This document shows, one piece after another, positions 8,866 through 18,362 of a stretch of 64,000 nt of DNA. The notes beneath the pieces were generated by a model that was not told the DNA's origin, did not search any database, and saw only the letters and a program-made list of their open reading frames with translations. The translations under genes and the position numbers were made by a program. Origin of the DNA: Desulforamulus profundi (lineage in GTDB: Bacteria; Bacillota_B; Desulfotomaculia; Desulfotomaculales; Desulfotomaculaceae); assembly GCF_002607855.1 (NCBI RefSeq), contig NZ_AWQQ01000027.1, positions 34,251 to 98,250 of the forward strand, written 5' to 3'. Position 1 is the first letter of the stretch. Every line of letters starts with the position of its first letter.

Positions 8866-10438
8866 TTACTTCTTCATACCCTCGAAGTTATACATGCTTT
8901 CCAGCATGGGGTTGTACACATAGCCTTCAATGTTTTTGCGCATGGGTAACAGAGTATTGTTTTGGAATAACAGTATATAGGGAGCTTCTTCCATCACGAT
9001 GTCCTGGGCCTGCCGGTACAGCTCGGTGCGTTTCTTCTGGTCGCTGATGCGGGCCGCTTCCCTTAGGAGTTGGTCAACTTGATCATTTTTATAGAAGGCC
9101 CGGTTGCCGGCCAAGCCGTGGTTGTTGGAGTCAAACCAGTAATTCATAAACATGTGCGGGTCAGCATAGTCGGGACTCCAAACACCAAGGCAGATATCAA
9201 AATCAGCGCGGTCCACCTTGTCTCTCAGCGTTGCCCAGGCAAGTTTTTCCAACTCCACCTTGACCCCTATCTTGGAGAGGTTGTCCTGAATGGTCAGGGC
9301 CTCCTGCTCCCACCAGCTTATAGTCGGAGTACAGCAGCTTTAAGGTAAAGCCCTGGGGATAGCCTGCCTCTGCCAGAAGCTGTTTGGCCTTGTCCAAATC
9401 CAACTTATACTGCTTTACGTTGGGATCGTGACCCCATAACCCCTGGGGAATCGGCCCTTTAACCTGGGTGGCGTTTCCCTGCATCACACCCTTGATCATT
9501 CCGTCATAGTCAACCGCATAGTTGAGAGCCTGGCGGACTTTACTGTTATCAAGGGGCTTTTTCTTGTTGTTAAGATAGACATAGTTCACCAGCAGGCTGG
9601 GGTTTTCCAGAATTTTAATATCCTGGTTGCCCTCCAACGGTTCCAACTGGTCCACCGGGATTCCCTCAGCAATGTCAATATCACCGTTTTCCAACTGCAG
9701 CCGCTGGGCGGACGGGTCTTTGACAATCTTCGTCAGAATGGTTTTGAGGGCCGGTTGACCTCCCCAGTAATTGTCCACTGCCGCCAGCTTCAGGTGTTGT
9801 TCCCGGTTCCACTCAACCAATTGATAGGGTCCGCTGCCCATGGTGTGTTCCCCCAGCCAGCCGGAAGCCATGTCCCCGTCCTTTTCGTGCTCAATTACCT
9901 TGGGGTTGATAATGCTGCCGGCGTTGGTAGCCAGTGTGTAAAGGAACGGCGGAAAGGCCTCTTTAAGCGTGAATTTTACAGTGTTGTCATCCACCACATC
10001 AACCGAGGCCAGTGTGGGAAAATAATCAGCCGGGCCTTTCGCCATTTTCAGCACCCTGTCAAAGGAGAACTTTACGGCCTGGGCATTTAAGGGTGAACCA
10101 TCGTGGAACTTGATGTCTTTCCGCAGTGTAAAGGTCCACTCTTTGCCGTCCGGCGACACCTGCCATGACTCGGCCGCCATGGGTTCCACTTCCGTACTTC
10201 CCTTGCCGTTTTCGGTTTTGTATTTCACAAGCCTGTCATAACAGGGGTAGGTGATTTTCCATGAAGCGTTGTCCATCGAGACAGCCGGGTCAAGGGTGGC
10301 CAGGTCCATGGCCATCCCGATAATCAGGGTGTCGGAGGGAGATTTAGAGACATTCTGCTTTTTTTCTTCCCCTCCGCCGCCGCAGCCGCTGACCAGCAAA
10401 GCGAGCAGCGCCAGCAATACCGGTAATAACCTTTTCAT
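8866..10438 (-). CDS. dppA: Peptide-binding lipoprotein (DppA/OppA, SBP_bac_5; frameshifted)
   Basis: About 524 residues spread over two frames that join near 9290-9310. The length is consistent with two missing bases. The N-terminus is a lipoprotein signal (RLLPVLLALLALLVSGC, lipobox Cys near residue 19) followed by Gly-rich linker. Solute-binding family 5 signatures include LIIGMAMDLATLDP, TFTLRKDIKFHDGSPLNA and KVRQALNYAVDYD. It delivers oligopeptides or similar ligands to DppBC. Ligand specificity cannot be read from the sequence. It is the first transporter gene, 87 bases after the XRE-cupin regulator. Confidence 0.85.
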
Positions 10439-10525
10439 CTTCTTTCCTCCTCATCAAATACTAAATGATTAATTAGCTGGTTAAAAATTCTTTTTGCAAT
10501 CACCTCCAGATTGACTTGGTTTTTA

Positions 10526-11098
10526 TTAAAACGTAGGAGGTGTCATGGCCCAGATCCCGACGGCCTCCTCATTACCCGGGTTATAAAAACGGTGCGGTAT
10601 GTTGCTGTCAAAATAAATACTGTCACCCTGGTTAAGGATATAAAGCTCTTCCCCTATGCGGACCGCAATGGTGCCTTGAATGACAACCCCGCACTCCTCG
10701 CCGGCATGGCTTAGCAATTCTCCGTGGTTATGGCCGGGCTTGAGTGTAATCATCATGAACTCGATCTTTCGATTCAGGTCAGGCGACAGGAACCGGTAGA
10801 CCACATTGCTGTTGGGTGTTTCCAGCTTTTTTTGATTTTCTTGTTTTACCACAACCACACTTTTGTTTTCCACCTGTTCCAGCAGATAAAAAAGTGGGAT
10901 GTTAAGGGCTTTGGTTATCTTCCAAAGGGTGTCCAGGGAAGGCTGCACCGTCCCCCTTTCCACCTGGCTTAACAGGCCGGCGGAAATACCCGCCTCCCTG
11001 GCAAGTTCTTGCAGCGTCTTTTGTTTTTCCTTTCTTAATTCGCGAATCTTAAACCCCAATGATATATAAAGAAGATTTTGTTCATGATTAACGGGCAT
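10526..11098 (-). CDS. XRE-cupin transcriptional regulator
   Basis: 190 residues. An N-terminal XRE helix-turn-helix (residues 12-70; LAREAGISAGLLSQVERG) joins a C-terminal cupin barrel (residues 110-185; GHNHGELLSHAGEECGVVIQGTI and NIPHRFYNPG). This PuuR-like layout usually senses a small amino- or carboxy-compound through the cupin. It lies just upstream of dppA in the same direction, so it is the likely regulator of the peptide uptake operon, perhaps cotranscribed with it. Confidence 0.85.
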   Translation of the reverse strand: MPVNHEQNLLYISLGFKIRELRKEKQKTLQELAREAGISAGLLSQVERGTVQPSLDTLWKITKALNIPLFYLLEQVENKSVVVVKQENQKKLETPNSNVVYRFLSPDLNRKIEFMMITLKPGHNHGELLSHAGEECGVVIQGTIAVRIGEELYILNQGDSIYFDSNIPHRFYNPGNEEAVGIWAMTPPTF

Positions 11099-11196
11099 TG
11101 TCCCACCTCAAATTACAGGTTATAATCTTTTGGTTTTGACCAACATTTAACGCTTTTACTCTGACTTGAAAATTTTTAATATTTATAAAACTAAAA

Positions 11197-11230
11197 TGTA
11201 TAAAAAAGGCGCTATTGATAAATAGCACCT
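11197..11230 (-). terminator. Terminator of the hydrogenase maturation operon
   Basis: GGCGCTATT/AATAGCACC stem (11208-11216 and 11221-11229, one G-T pair), then TTTTTTAT on the minus strand, about 90 bases beyond hydG. Confidence 0.7.
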
Positions 11231-11318
11231 TTGCTGACCCACTTCTTTGTCAAGTCTAGTTCAATATTAGCACGATTTTGCTTGCTTTTCAATATTTACC
11301 AACCAAGTATACAGGATT

Positions 11319-12787
11319 TTAGAAATATAGATCCCGCTCACCGGCTTCGATTTGTTTCAGTCTGTCTTCGGTGATCTTGCGAATATGCGGGTTGCCGATC
11401 TCATCCAGGTGCCGGCGGATGGTTTCTTCCCCGACCTCCCTGGTTTCAGGGGAAGCATAGTCCATTAAGTATTCTTTAAAGGTCAGGATGGCGTTGGGCT
11501 GGCAGACGTTTTGAATTTCGCCGCTCTTGGCCAGGGCCATGAACCGGTCGCCGGTGCGTCCTTTGCGGTAGCAGGCGGTGCAGTAGCTGGGCAGCCAGCC
11601 GGACTTGCAGACATTGCGCAGCACCTCGTCGGGACTCCGGTGATCATCCACGTAAAATTGTGGGGCATCTTCTTCGCCAGCGTCACAATTGGCACCTCCG
11701 CCGGCAATGCACTGTTTGCGCTCTGATTCTTTTTTGTAGCCGCCCACGCCGGTACAGGAACCGGCGGAAATTTGAGAAATACCGTAATTTAACAGCATAT
11801 CCCGGTATTCAGGTCGCTCACGGGTGGAAATAATCATACCGGTATAGGGAACAGCCAGGCGAATAATGGCAACCAGCTTCATAAATTGCTCATCATTGAC
11901 CAAATAGGGGAAGTTGTCGTAATCCACTCCCCGGGCCGGGCGCAGCCGCGGCACGGAAATCGTGTGCGGTCCCACACCAAAGCGTTCTTCCAGATGCAGG
12001 GCGTGCATCATGAGCCCATGACTTCAAATTTGTAATCATAGAGGCCAAACAGAGCGCCGAAACCCACGTCGTCGATGCCGGCCAGCATGGCCCTGTCATG
12101 GGCGGTGGTGTGCCAGTCATAATCGGCCTTGGGTCCGCTGGGATGCATTTTTTTGTAGGTTTCCCGGTGGTAGGTTTCCTGGAACAGAATGTAGGTACCG
12201 ATGCCGGCCTCCTTCAGTTTTTTGTAATTTTCAACGGTGGTGGCGGCAATGTTGATGTTGCAGCGGCGGATGCTGCCATTGTCAAATTTGATACTGTAAA
12301 TGGTCTTCAGGCACTCCAGCACATACTCGATGGGACACTCGCCGGGATGTTCCCCTGCCTCTACCGCCAATCTTTTGTGTCCCAGGGATTCCAGCACTTT
12401 TACCTCTTCCGCCACTTCCGCCTGGGTCAGCTTGCGCCGCTTAAATTTGTTATCCCGGCGGTAACCGCAGTAGACGCAGTTGTTGACACAATGGTCGCTG
12501 ATATACAGGGGGGCAAAGAGCACCAGGCGCTTGCCGTAAATCTTCAGCTTGATTTCACTGGCCACCCGGTACATCAGGTCCAGCAGTTCCTGGTCCTCGT
12601 TTTGCAGTAAAATGGCCACTTCTTCGGGGGTTAACCCCTTGGCCTGCCTGGCCTTTTCAATGATCTCCCGTACCCTGGCCGGTGACGCTTGTTTGGCTTC
12701 CTCCAGCAAACGGTTAATTTCCCCTTCATTAATAAAGTCGGCCGGTTCCCACTGGTTATTGTAGATCTCCGCCTTGTTCACTGCCAT
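11319..12787 (-). CDS. hydG: [FeFe]-hydrogenase maturase HydG (frameshifted)
   Basis: About 489 residues over two frames joined near 12012, where one base is missing (EVMG then MMHALHLEERFG). HydG is the radical SAM tyrosine lyase that makes the CO and cyanide ligands of the hydrogenase H-cluster. The SAM cluster motif is CVNNCVYC, followed by GYRRDNKFKRRKL. The C-terminal auxiliary cluster motif is CTACYRKGRTGDRFM with a further Cys about 20 residues on. It is the last gene of a TM1266-aspA-hydF-hydE-hydG transcript. The apparent TGA stop at the join is a frameshift and not a selenocysteine codon. Confidence 0.9.
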
Positions 12788-12797
12788 TCCGATAACC

Positions 12798-13891
12798 CTA
12801 CCTTTCCCCGGCCCTGCGGGCCGGACGGTTTTTAAAATGTTCCTTGGGGCTGTCGCCCCGTCCCGTACCGATCTTGCGACCCACTTCCTTTACCAAAGAG
12901 GTAATTTTTTCGTGGGATTCGTTCGCATTTTCTTTGCTGCCGGCCTTCTCGGGATAAATCTGATACATCTGTCGATAACTAGCCGGCGACAAATTTGGCA
13001 TAATGACATTGGCGCCACAGCCCAGGGCCATCTTGCGGCCTGCCGGGTGCAGAGTTCCGGTTGACGTTGTGGCCGGCAGGTGCGTTTTCGGCAGGACCAA
13101 TCTTGCCACGGCCAGCGCCTTGAGGGTTTGGTTTAAATCACCGGCAGGAGCGTCCCTTAAAGGCGTCTGGTCATGGGGGATGAATGGCCCAATGCCTGCC
13201 ATCTCGACGTCCAGTTCCTTTAACAGCAGTATGTCATCCGCCAGGGTCTCCACCGTCTGCCCCGGCAGGCCCACCATATTGCCGGAGCCCACCTGGAAGC
13301 CAAGTTCCCGCAGCCATTTCAGCCGTTTCATCCTTTCGTCCAGGGAGGTGCCGGGCCTTAATTCGGCAAACAGCGCCGGGTCTGCGGTCTCATGCTTTAA
13401 CAGGTAACGGTCGGCACCGGCTTCTTTCATCAGTTCATAATCTTTGCGGCTGCGCTCGCCGACGCAAACGGTAACGGCAAAGTCCCCCGCCTCTTTTACT
13501 TTACGGATCATTTCTGCCAGGTCTTCACCCGAGTAATAGGGGTCCTCGCCGGCCTGTAAAACGATGGTGCCATAACCGAGCTCCGCTGCGTATTTGGCTG
13601 TATCAACGATTTCCTCCAGGGGGATACGGTACCGCTGGATTTCTTTGTTGCTGCGCCGCAGGCCGCAATAGTGGCAGTCGTTTCGGCAGTAGTTGGAGAA
13701 CTCAATAATCCCCTCAGGTGCACCTCGTCGCCGAAATTTTCCCGACGTACCCGGTCCGCCAGCTCAAACAGCTGTCTTTCTTCTTCCCCGGGCCGGGCCT
13801 GCAGCAGCGTAATGATTTCTTCCCTGGTTAACTCAACTCCACTGGCCGCTTTGTCCAGAGCAGTGGCAAATTCCTTTCTCAAGGGTATCAC
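12798..13891 (-). CDS. hydE: [FeFe]-hydrogenase maturase HydE (frameshifted)
   Basis: About 364 residues; one base is missing near 13705-13715, directly after DEVHLRG. The corrected frame continues with IIEFSNYC and the radical SAM motif CRNDCHYC followed by GLRRSN. HydE acts on the dithiomethylamine/iron precursor part of H-cluster assembly. The start is uncertain: GTG at 13891, or TTG at 13882 which has AGGGGTG six bases upstream. It is 19 bases after hydF. Confidence 0.9.
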
Positions 13892-13910
13892 CCCTTCCTT
13901 TTAACCCGAT

Positions 13911-15140
13911 CTATTCCTCGTCATCCAACATTTCCTGAATCATGGGGAAGGGGGACAGCGCTCGCCTGAGAATCCCCTGGACGTAAGCGATACACACCCC
14001 GTAGTTGACGATGGGCACGCCGGCCTGCTGGACCTGCATAATCCGGGAGAGCATTTCCCGGCGGTTGATCATACAGGAGCCGCAGTGGACCACCAGTTTG
14101 TATTCGGATAAATCCGTCGGGAAACGGTGACCGCTGCTCCAGTGGAACTCCAGTTCGCCCCCCACGATCTGGCGCAGCCAGCGGGGAATCTTGACGGTTC
14201 CGATATCGTCTTCCATCCGGTGATGGGTGCAGGCCTCGGCAATCAGCACCTTGTCCCCGGGTTTTAATTTCTCAATGGCTTTGGCCCCTGCCACCAGGGA
14301 TTCCAGATCTCCTTTATAGCGTGCAAAAAGAATGGAGAAGGAAGTTAAGAGCACATCCGGCGGCGTATCGGCATCCGCTTTAAGAAAGGCCTGGGAGTCG
14401 GTGATGACGATTTTCGGTTTTTTGTTTAACGTGGCGATGCATTCCTTTAATTCCCGTTCCTTTACCACATAGGCCATGGCATCGTGATCCAAAATGTCCC
14501 GAATGGTCTGTACCTGGGGTAAAATTAACCGTCCCTTGGGTGCCGCCAAATCAATGGGCACCACCAGCACCGCCACGTCACCGGGATTGAGCAAATCCCC
14601 CACAATGGTTTGGTCATCCCAGCTGGGTGGGGCGGACTTCACAATGGCGATCTTTAAATCTGAGATCCCTGCTCCGGTCAGTGCGCTGACGGCCACCGGT
14701 TCCACACCCAGTTTTTCTTTGGTTTCATTGATTTGTATTTCAGTCACCGGGAGAGCGTCAATTTTGTTGAGCACCGCCACCACCGGCAGCTTTTTCTCCT
14801 TGCAGCGTTCGGCGATGTCCTGTTCAAATTGGGTTACGCCGGCCCCGGCATCAATGACTAACAGCACCATATCCGCTTTATTTAATACGTCCAAAGAACG
14901 CTGTACCCTTAGTTCCCCCAGGTCACCGGTGTCGTCAATGCCTGCCGTATCGATAATCACCACAGGACCCACCGGCAGTATCTCCATGGCCTTGTAAACC
15001 GGGTCGGTGGTGGTTCCCGGCACGTTGGAGACAACGGCAATATCCTGGTTGGTTAGCGCGTTAATGAGGCTGGATTTACCGGCGTTGCGGCGTCCGAAGA
15101 TGGCTATATGGAGCCGGTTTCCCCTTGGTGTACTGTCCAT
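13911..15140 (-). CDS. hydF: [FeFe]-hydrogenase maturation GTPase HydF
   Basis: 409 residues. The N-terminal GTPase domain has the P-loop GRRNAGKSS, switch region VPGTTTDP, DTAGIDDTG and NKID. The C-terminal cluster-binding region has CTHH near residue 305 and HCGSCMINRREM near residue 355, the ligands of the scaffold 4Fe-4S cluster. HydF carries the assembled 2Fe subcluster to the hydrogenase. It is 16 bases downstream of aspA. Confidence 0.95.
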   Translation of the reverse strand: MDSTPRGNRLHIAIFGRRNAGKSSLINALTNQDIAVVSNVPGTTTDPVYKAMEILPVGPVVIIDTAGIDDTGDLGELRVQRSLDVLNKADMVLLVIDAGAGVTQFEQDIAERCKEKKLPVVAVLNKIDALPVTEIQINETKEKLGVEPVAVSALTGAGISDLKIAIVKSAPPSWDDQTIVGDLLNPGDVAVLVVPIDLAAPKGRLILPQVQTIRDILDHDAMAYVVKERELKECIATLNKKPKIVITDSQAFLKADADTPPDVLLTSFSILFARYKGDLESLVAGAKAIEKLKPGDKVLIAEACTHHRMEDDIGTVKIPRWLRQIVGGELEFHWSSGHRFPTDLSEYKLVVHCGSCMINRREMLSRIMQVQQAGVPIVNYGVCIAYVQGILRRALSPFPMIQEMLDDEE

Positions 15141-15156
15141 ATTCTCGCCTCCTTTG

Positions 15157-16584
15157 TTATGATAAATTTCTTTTTTTGCGTCTGCCTGCGATACCCGGCC
15201 GGGTTACCTCCTCCGGCCTGAGCAGATCATCTAATTCGTTCTCGGTGAACAGGCCTGCCTCTAAAATCACATCCCTAACCGGCCGGCCGGTTTTTAAAGC
15301 ATTTTTGGCCAGTTCCGAGGCTACATCATAACCCACATGGGGCGAAATGACGGTGATAATGCCGACGCCGTTGTGCAGGTGATCCAGGCATTTTTCCGGC
15401 ACGGCCTGAATTCCTTTGATACAACGCTCTGCCAGCAGGTTCATGGACTTGCTGAGGGTCTCCATGGCCGGCAGCAGGTTGGCTGCCACCAGGGGCAGGA
15501 AGGCGTTCAGTTCCAGCTGCCCCGCCTGCACAGCCAGGGTGATGGCCAGGTCCTGGGCCATGGCCTGGTAGGCCACCTGGGTAATCATTTCCGGCAGCAC
15601 CGGGTTCACTTTCCCCGGCATAATGGAGGAACCGGCCTGCAAATCCGGCAGTCTGATTTCTCCCAGGCCTGCCCTGGGTCCTGAGGAGAGGAGCCTCAAA
15701 TCCCCGGCAATTTTCGCCAGGCTGGCGGCGTTTGCCTTCACCAGTCCGGAAACTTCCACAAATACATCGGCGTTTTGGGTGCCGTCAATCATGTTTTCAT
15801 TGCGGGCCAGACCCAGGCCGGTGAGCGCCCTCAGCCGTTCAATAACGGAATAGATATACTTGCGCTCGGCATTTAACCCGGTACCGACGGCTGTGCCGCC
15901 CAGATTCACTTGGCGCAAGCGCTCTTCTACCTTGTATAAACGCCAGCGGTCCCGGGCGATGGCCTCGGCCCAGGCGGAGAATTCCTGCCCCAGGGTAATG
16001 GGAACGGCATCCTGCATTTCTGTGCGGCCAACCTTCAACACTCCGGCAAACTCCGCTTCCTTGGCCTGCAGCGCCCCCTGCAGGTTGGCGCAGGACTGGG
16101 ACAGGTGCACCAGCAGGCGGATGGCCGCAATCCGCAGGGCCGTGGGATAAACATCGTTGGTTGACTGGGACATGTTGACATGGTTCACCGGGTGCACCAG
16201 GGTATAGTCCCCTTTGCTCCCCCCCAGGATCTCGATGGCCCGGTTGGCGATCACTTCGTTGACATTCATGTTGGTTGAGGTGCCAGCGCCGCCCTGCAAG
16301 GCATCCACGATAAAATGGTCGGCAAATTTCCCCTCCGCCACTTCCGCGGCGGCCTGGAAAATGGCACTGCCAAGGGTCGGATCCAAAAGACCCAGGGAAA
16401 TGTTGGCTTCCGCCGCTGCCTGTTTGACCACTGCCATGGCTTTAATCAGTTCAGGATGAACCCTTTGCCGGGACACGCTGAAATTTTCCGCTGCTCTGGC
16501 GGTATGAATGCCATAGAAGGCATCCAGGGGAATTTCTTTGAACCCGATGAGATCCTGTTCAATCCGGTATTTCAGCTTGCCCAC
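15157..16584 (-). CDS. aspA: Aspartate ammonia-lyase
   Basis: 475 residues of the fumarase/aspartase superfamily. The signature loop GSSIMPGKVNPVLPE is near residue 322, and SQSTNDVYPTA is near residue 140. It converts aspartate to fumarate and ammonia. It sits inside the hydrogenase maturation operon between the TM1266-type gene and hydF; ammonia supply for the dithiomethylamine bridge is a possible reason, which is inference. The annotated GTG start is crowded against its AGGGG site, so the exact start is uncertain. Confidence 0.92.
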   Translation of the reverse strand: MGKLKYRIEQDLIGFKEIPLDAFYGIHTARAAENFSVSRQRVHPELIKAMAVVKQAAAEANISLGLLDPTLGSAIFQAAAEVAEGKFADHFIVDALQGGAGTSTNMNVNEVIANRAIEILGGSKGDYTLVHPVNHVNMSQSTNDVYPTALRIAAIRLLVHLSQSCANLQGALQAKEAEFAGVLKVGRTEMQDAVPITLGQEFSAWAEAIARDRWRLYKVEERLRQVNLGGTAVGTGLNAERKYIYSVIERLRALTGLGLARNENMIDGTQNADVFVEVSGLVKANAASLAKIAGDLRLLSSGPRAGLGEIRLPDLQAGSSIMPGKVNPVLPEMITQVAYQAMAQDLAITLAVQAGQLELNAFLPLVAANLLPAMETLSKSMNLLAERCIKGIQAVPEKCLDHLHNGVGIITVISPHVGYDVASELAKNALKTGRPVRDVILEAGLFTENELDDLLRPEEVTRPGIAGRRKKRNLS

Positions 16585-16587
16585 CCC

Positions 16588-16851
16588 CTAATATTTGGTG
16601 CTTAGAGCAGACTTTACTTGGACTCCCTTAATATTTCCCAGCTTTCCTGTCATGGCTCCTATTTCATCATTGGTTCCCTCCACGATAAGGGAGATGACGG
16701 AAAGTGCCCGTTCTTTATGAGGGATCCCCATACGGCCAATGATGATATCCGAGTACTGGCTCAGGATATGATTAATCTCCGGGGCCTTGTTTCGGTCCTC
16801 AATAACAATTCCCACCACACCGATGCGACGATTGATAGCAAACACCCCCAA
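16588..16851 (-). CDS. TM1266-family iron-only hydrogenase system regulator
   Basis: A protein of about 80 residues with an ACT-like fold, matching the TM1266 family: RRIGVVGIVIEDRNKAPEIN, SQYSDIIIGRMGIP, and GKLGNIKGVQVKSAL. Family members occur with hydEFG, and a regulatory role is proposed. The first conserved residue is INRRIG. The only in-frame normal starts (TTG at 16851, GTG at 16845) lie before or inside the GGGGGTG ribosome binding site. The codon properly spaced from that site is ATC, so either the start is unusual or a base is wrong here. Confidence 0.8.
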   Translation of the reverse strand: MGVFAINRRIGVVGIVIEDRNKAPEINHILSQYSDIIIGRMGIPHKERALSVISLIVEGTNDEIGAMTGKLGNIKGVQVKSALSTKY

Positions 16852-17013
16852 AAAAATAAAACCCGTTTATGCCGGAGAAAGGCATAGACGGGTAGTGTAC
16901 ACCAGTAAATGGCATACCCCTTGGTCCAAGGCCCCCTGGCCCTTCTCCTCAGGGAATATCCTGCGTTGTCACAACCCTCCAAACCAGCAGGAAACCCCGG
17001 TTTTGTCAGGTCT
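16849..17013 (-). promoter_or_regulatory. Unassigned attenuator-like leader RNA of the hydrogenase maturation operon
   Basis: A 160-base leader ends in a 13-bp terminator (16861-16893, minus-strand T-run at 16849-16860) directly before the TM1266-type gene. An alternative stem GGGTA (minus strand, 16915-16919) with TACCC (16890-16894) would take up the ACCC end of the terminator's 5' arm; TATGCC also occurs twice and can pair with the same GGCATA arm. Upstream are CCTGC/GCAGG and CCTTGG/CCAAGG hairpins. I do not recognise a known riboswitch or T-box core. Confidence 0.6.
16861..16893 (-). terminator. Leader terminator before the hyd maturation operon
   Basis: ACCCGTCTATGCC and GGCATAAACGGGT arms (one mismatch) with a seven-base loop, followed by TTTATTTTTTT on the minus strand. 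Its position between promoter and first gene implies attenuation. Confidence 0.85.
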
Positions 17014-17020
17014 TACTTTT

Positions 17021-17048
17021 ATTATATCTGTAAAGAATTATCAGTCAA
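17021..17048 (-). promoter_or_regulatory. Promoter of the hyd maturation operon
   Basis: TTGACT (17043-17048), a 16-base spacer, and TATAAT (17021-17026) on the minus strand. Confidence 0.65.
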
Positions 17049-17215
17049 TTGATTTTGGGTTTTTTCATGAAAATTAATCTTTTTGTAATTCTTTTAAGTA
17101 AAAAATAACAAAGTTAGACACCGTTTCCCACAGAGGAAATATTCTGCCGGTGTAGAATATTTATCTAAGCTTTTAACGGTTGCAGCTTGTGCTATCAATT
17201 AAAGGAGTGATTATT

Positions 17216-17635
17216 ATGGCAGTCGGTCAGGAAGACCAACTGGTGGTATTCCAGCTCAACGATCAACAGTACGCCCTCCCCATTAACGAAACCCAGGAAA
17301 TTATTCGCATGGCTGAAGTGACCCGCCTACCCAATACCAATTATTATATCGAGGGCATTATTAACTTGCGGGGGACCATTCTGCCTGTGATCAGCCTCAA
17401 CCGTCGTCTTGGCCTGCCGGAAACCGAACAAAATGAAGATACCAGAATTATTGTGGTAGAAAATAAGGGCAGCAAAGTGGGCATGATCGTGGACAGTGTT
17501 CTTGAGGTAGGACGTTATACCGAAAGCGAAGTGGAACCTCCCAACATGATCGGCGACAATATCGACTTCCTGAAGGGCGTTGTTAAAAAGGGCGACCAGC
17601 TCTGGCTGCTGGTTAACCTTGACACGGTTCTTTAA
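17216..17635 (+). CDS. cheW: Chemotaxis coupling protein CheW
   Basis: 139 residues, a single CheW domain (QLVVFQLNDQQYALPI, EGIINLRGTILPVISL, RIIVVE, GVVKKGDQLWLLVNL). It couples chemoreceptors to the CheA kinase. The ATG at 17216 is preferred because AAAGGAGTG lies upstream; an in-frame start at 17180 lacks such a site. It is a single-gene unit, with no cheA or receptor gene nearby. Confidence 0.92.
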   Translation: MAVGQEDQLVVFQLNDQQYALPINETQEIIRMAEVTRLPNTNYYIEGIINLRGTILPVISLNRRLGLPETEQNEDTRIIVVENKGSKVGMIVDSVLEVGRYTESEVEPPNMIGDNIDFLKGVVKKGDQLWLLVNLDTVL

Positions 17636-17641
17636 TCTTTC

Positions 17642-17677
17642 AAAAGGAAAGCACGGCGATGGCCGTGCTTTCCTTTT
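17642..17677. terminator. Bidirectional terminator between cheW and the ybjQ-like gene
   Basis: A perfect 16-bp stem AAAAGGAAAGCACGGC / GCCGTGCTTTCCTTTT with a four-base loop, between convergent genes. Confidence 0.9.
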
Positions 17678-17691
17678 AATTTACAGATGTT

Positions 17692-18003
17692 TTAGATGGT
17701 TACCGCCGTGCCGCTGGCGGTTACCATCAGCATGCCTTCCCTGATGACTTCGTAATCCAGGTCCACGCCGACCACCGCATTGGCCCCCATACGCTTTGCC
17801 TGCTCTGTCATTTCTTCCACGGCGATTTCCCGGGCGCGGGCTAATTTGTCCTCGTAGGCCCCGCTCCGTCCCCCGACGATGTCGGTGATACTGGCAAAAA
17901 TATCCCGGACAATGTTGGCACCCATAATGGCTTCCCCACAAACCAGCCCGTAATACTGCTTAATGGGTTTTCCTTCAATGGATGGTGTGGTAGTAATAAT
18001 CAT
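17692..18003 (-). CDS. YbjQ/UPF0145 family protein
   Basis: 103 residues with the typical family pattern: [13 protein letters not shown] at the start, [15 protein letters not shown], and a C-terminal [14 protein letters not shown]. The fold is a small oligomeric putative heavy-metal-binding domain of unknown role. Its start overlaps the upstream small membrane protein gene by four bases, so the two are likely cotranscribed. Confidence 0.88.
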   Translation of the reverse strand: MIITTTPSIEGKPIKQYYGLVCGEAIMGANIVRDIFASITDIVGGRSGAYEDKLARAREIAVEEMTEQAKRMGANAVVGVDLDYEVIREGMLMVTASGTAVTI

Positions 18004-18278
18004 GGCATTTCCCTCCTGTTACAAGTGTATTTTGTTATGACAACATATTTGTAGGACCCTGCCAGCTGCCCCAGCACAGCACCCCCTACTGTAAAAGGTA
18101 TATACCCTATCCCCAAATGAAAATGATAGCGCAGCCAGATGATTAAGGGAATGGATAAATGAATGGCCAGAAACCAGGGCAGTGAATATTTACGGGTCCT
18201 GGCACGCCAGCGTCCTAAGGGTAGGTTAACCAAAAAGGCGGTTATTATTGTGATGGCCGCCTCTGCCAAAATTCTCAC
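18000..18278 (-). CDS. Small integral membrane protein, unknown
   Basis: 92 residues with three probable membrane segments (residues 5-20, 33-50 and 57-75). Basic residues RWRARTRK between the first and second segments suggest a cytoplasmic loop. I recognise no family. It overlaps the ybjQ-like gene and probably shares its promoter. Confidence 0.6.
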   Translation of the reverse strand: MRILAEAAITIITAFLVNLPLGRWRARTRKYSLPWFLAIHLSIPLIIWLRYHFHLGIGYIPFTVGGAVLGQLAGSYKYVVITKYTCNRREMP

Positions 18279-18320
18279 CTCTCCCCAATCTCTACCAGGC
18301 CACAGGGTAAGGGTAAATAG

Positions 18321-18350
18321 AAGGACAGGTTTTGTCTGTGCCTGTCCTTA
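18321..18350 (-). terminator. Terminator of the heme operon
   Basis: AAGGACAGG/CCTGTCCTT stem (18321-18329 and 18341-18349), 14 bases beyond the hemL stop, followed by CTATTT on the minus strand. Confidence 0.6.
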
Positions 18351-18362
18351 CTGTGTTTTATA

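Noticed and set aside
16849..17013. T-box or 6S RNA as identity of the hyd operon leader
   Set aside because: No TGGNACCGCG antiterminator sequence is present and the shape does not match 6S RNA; left as unassigned.
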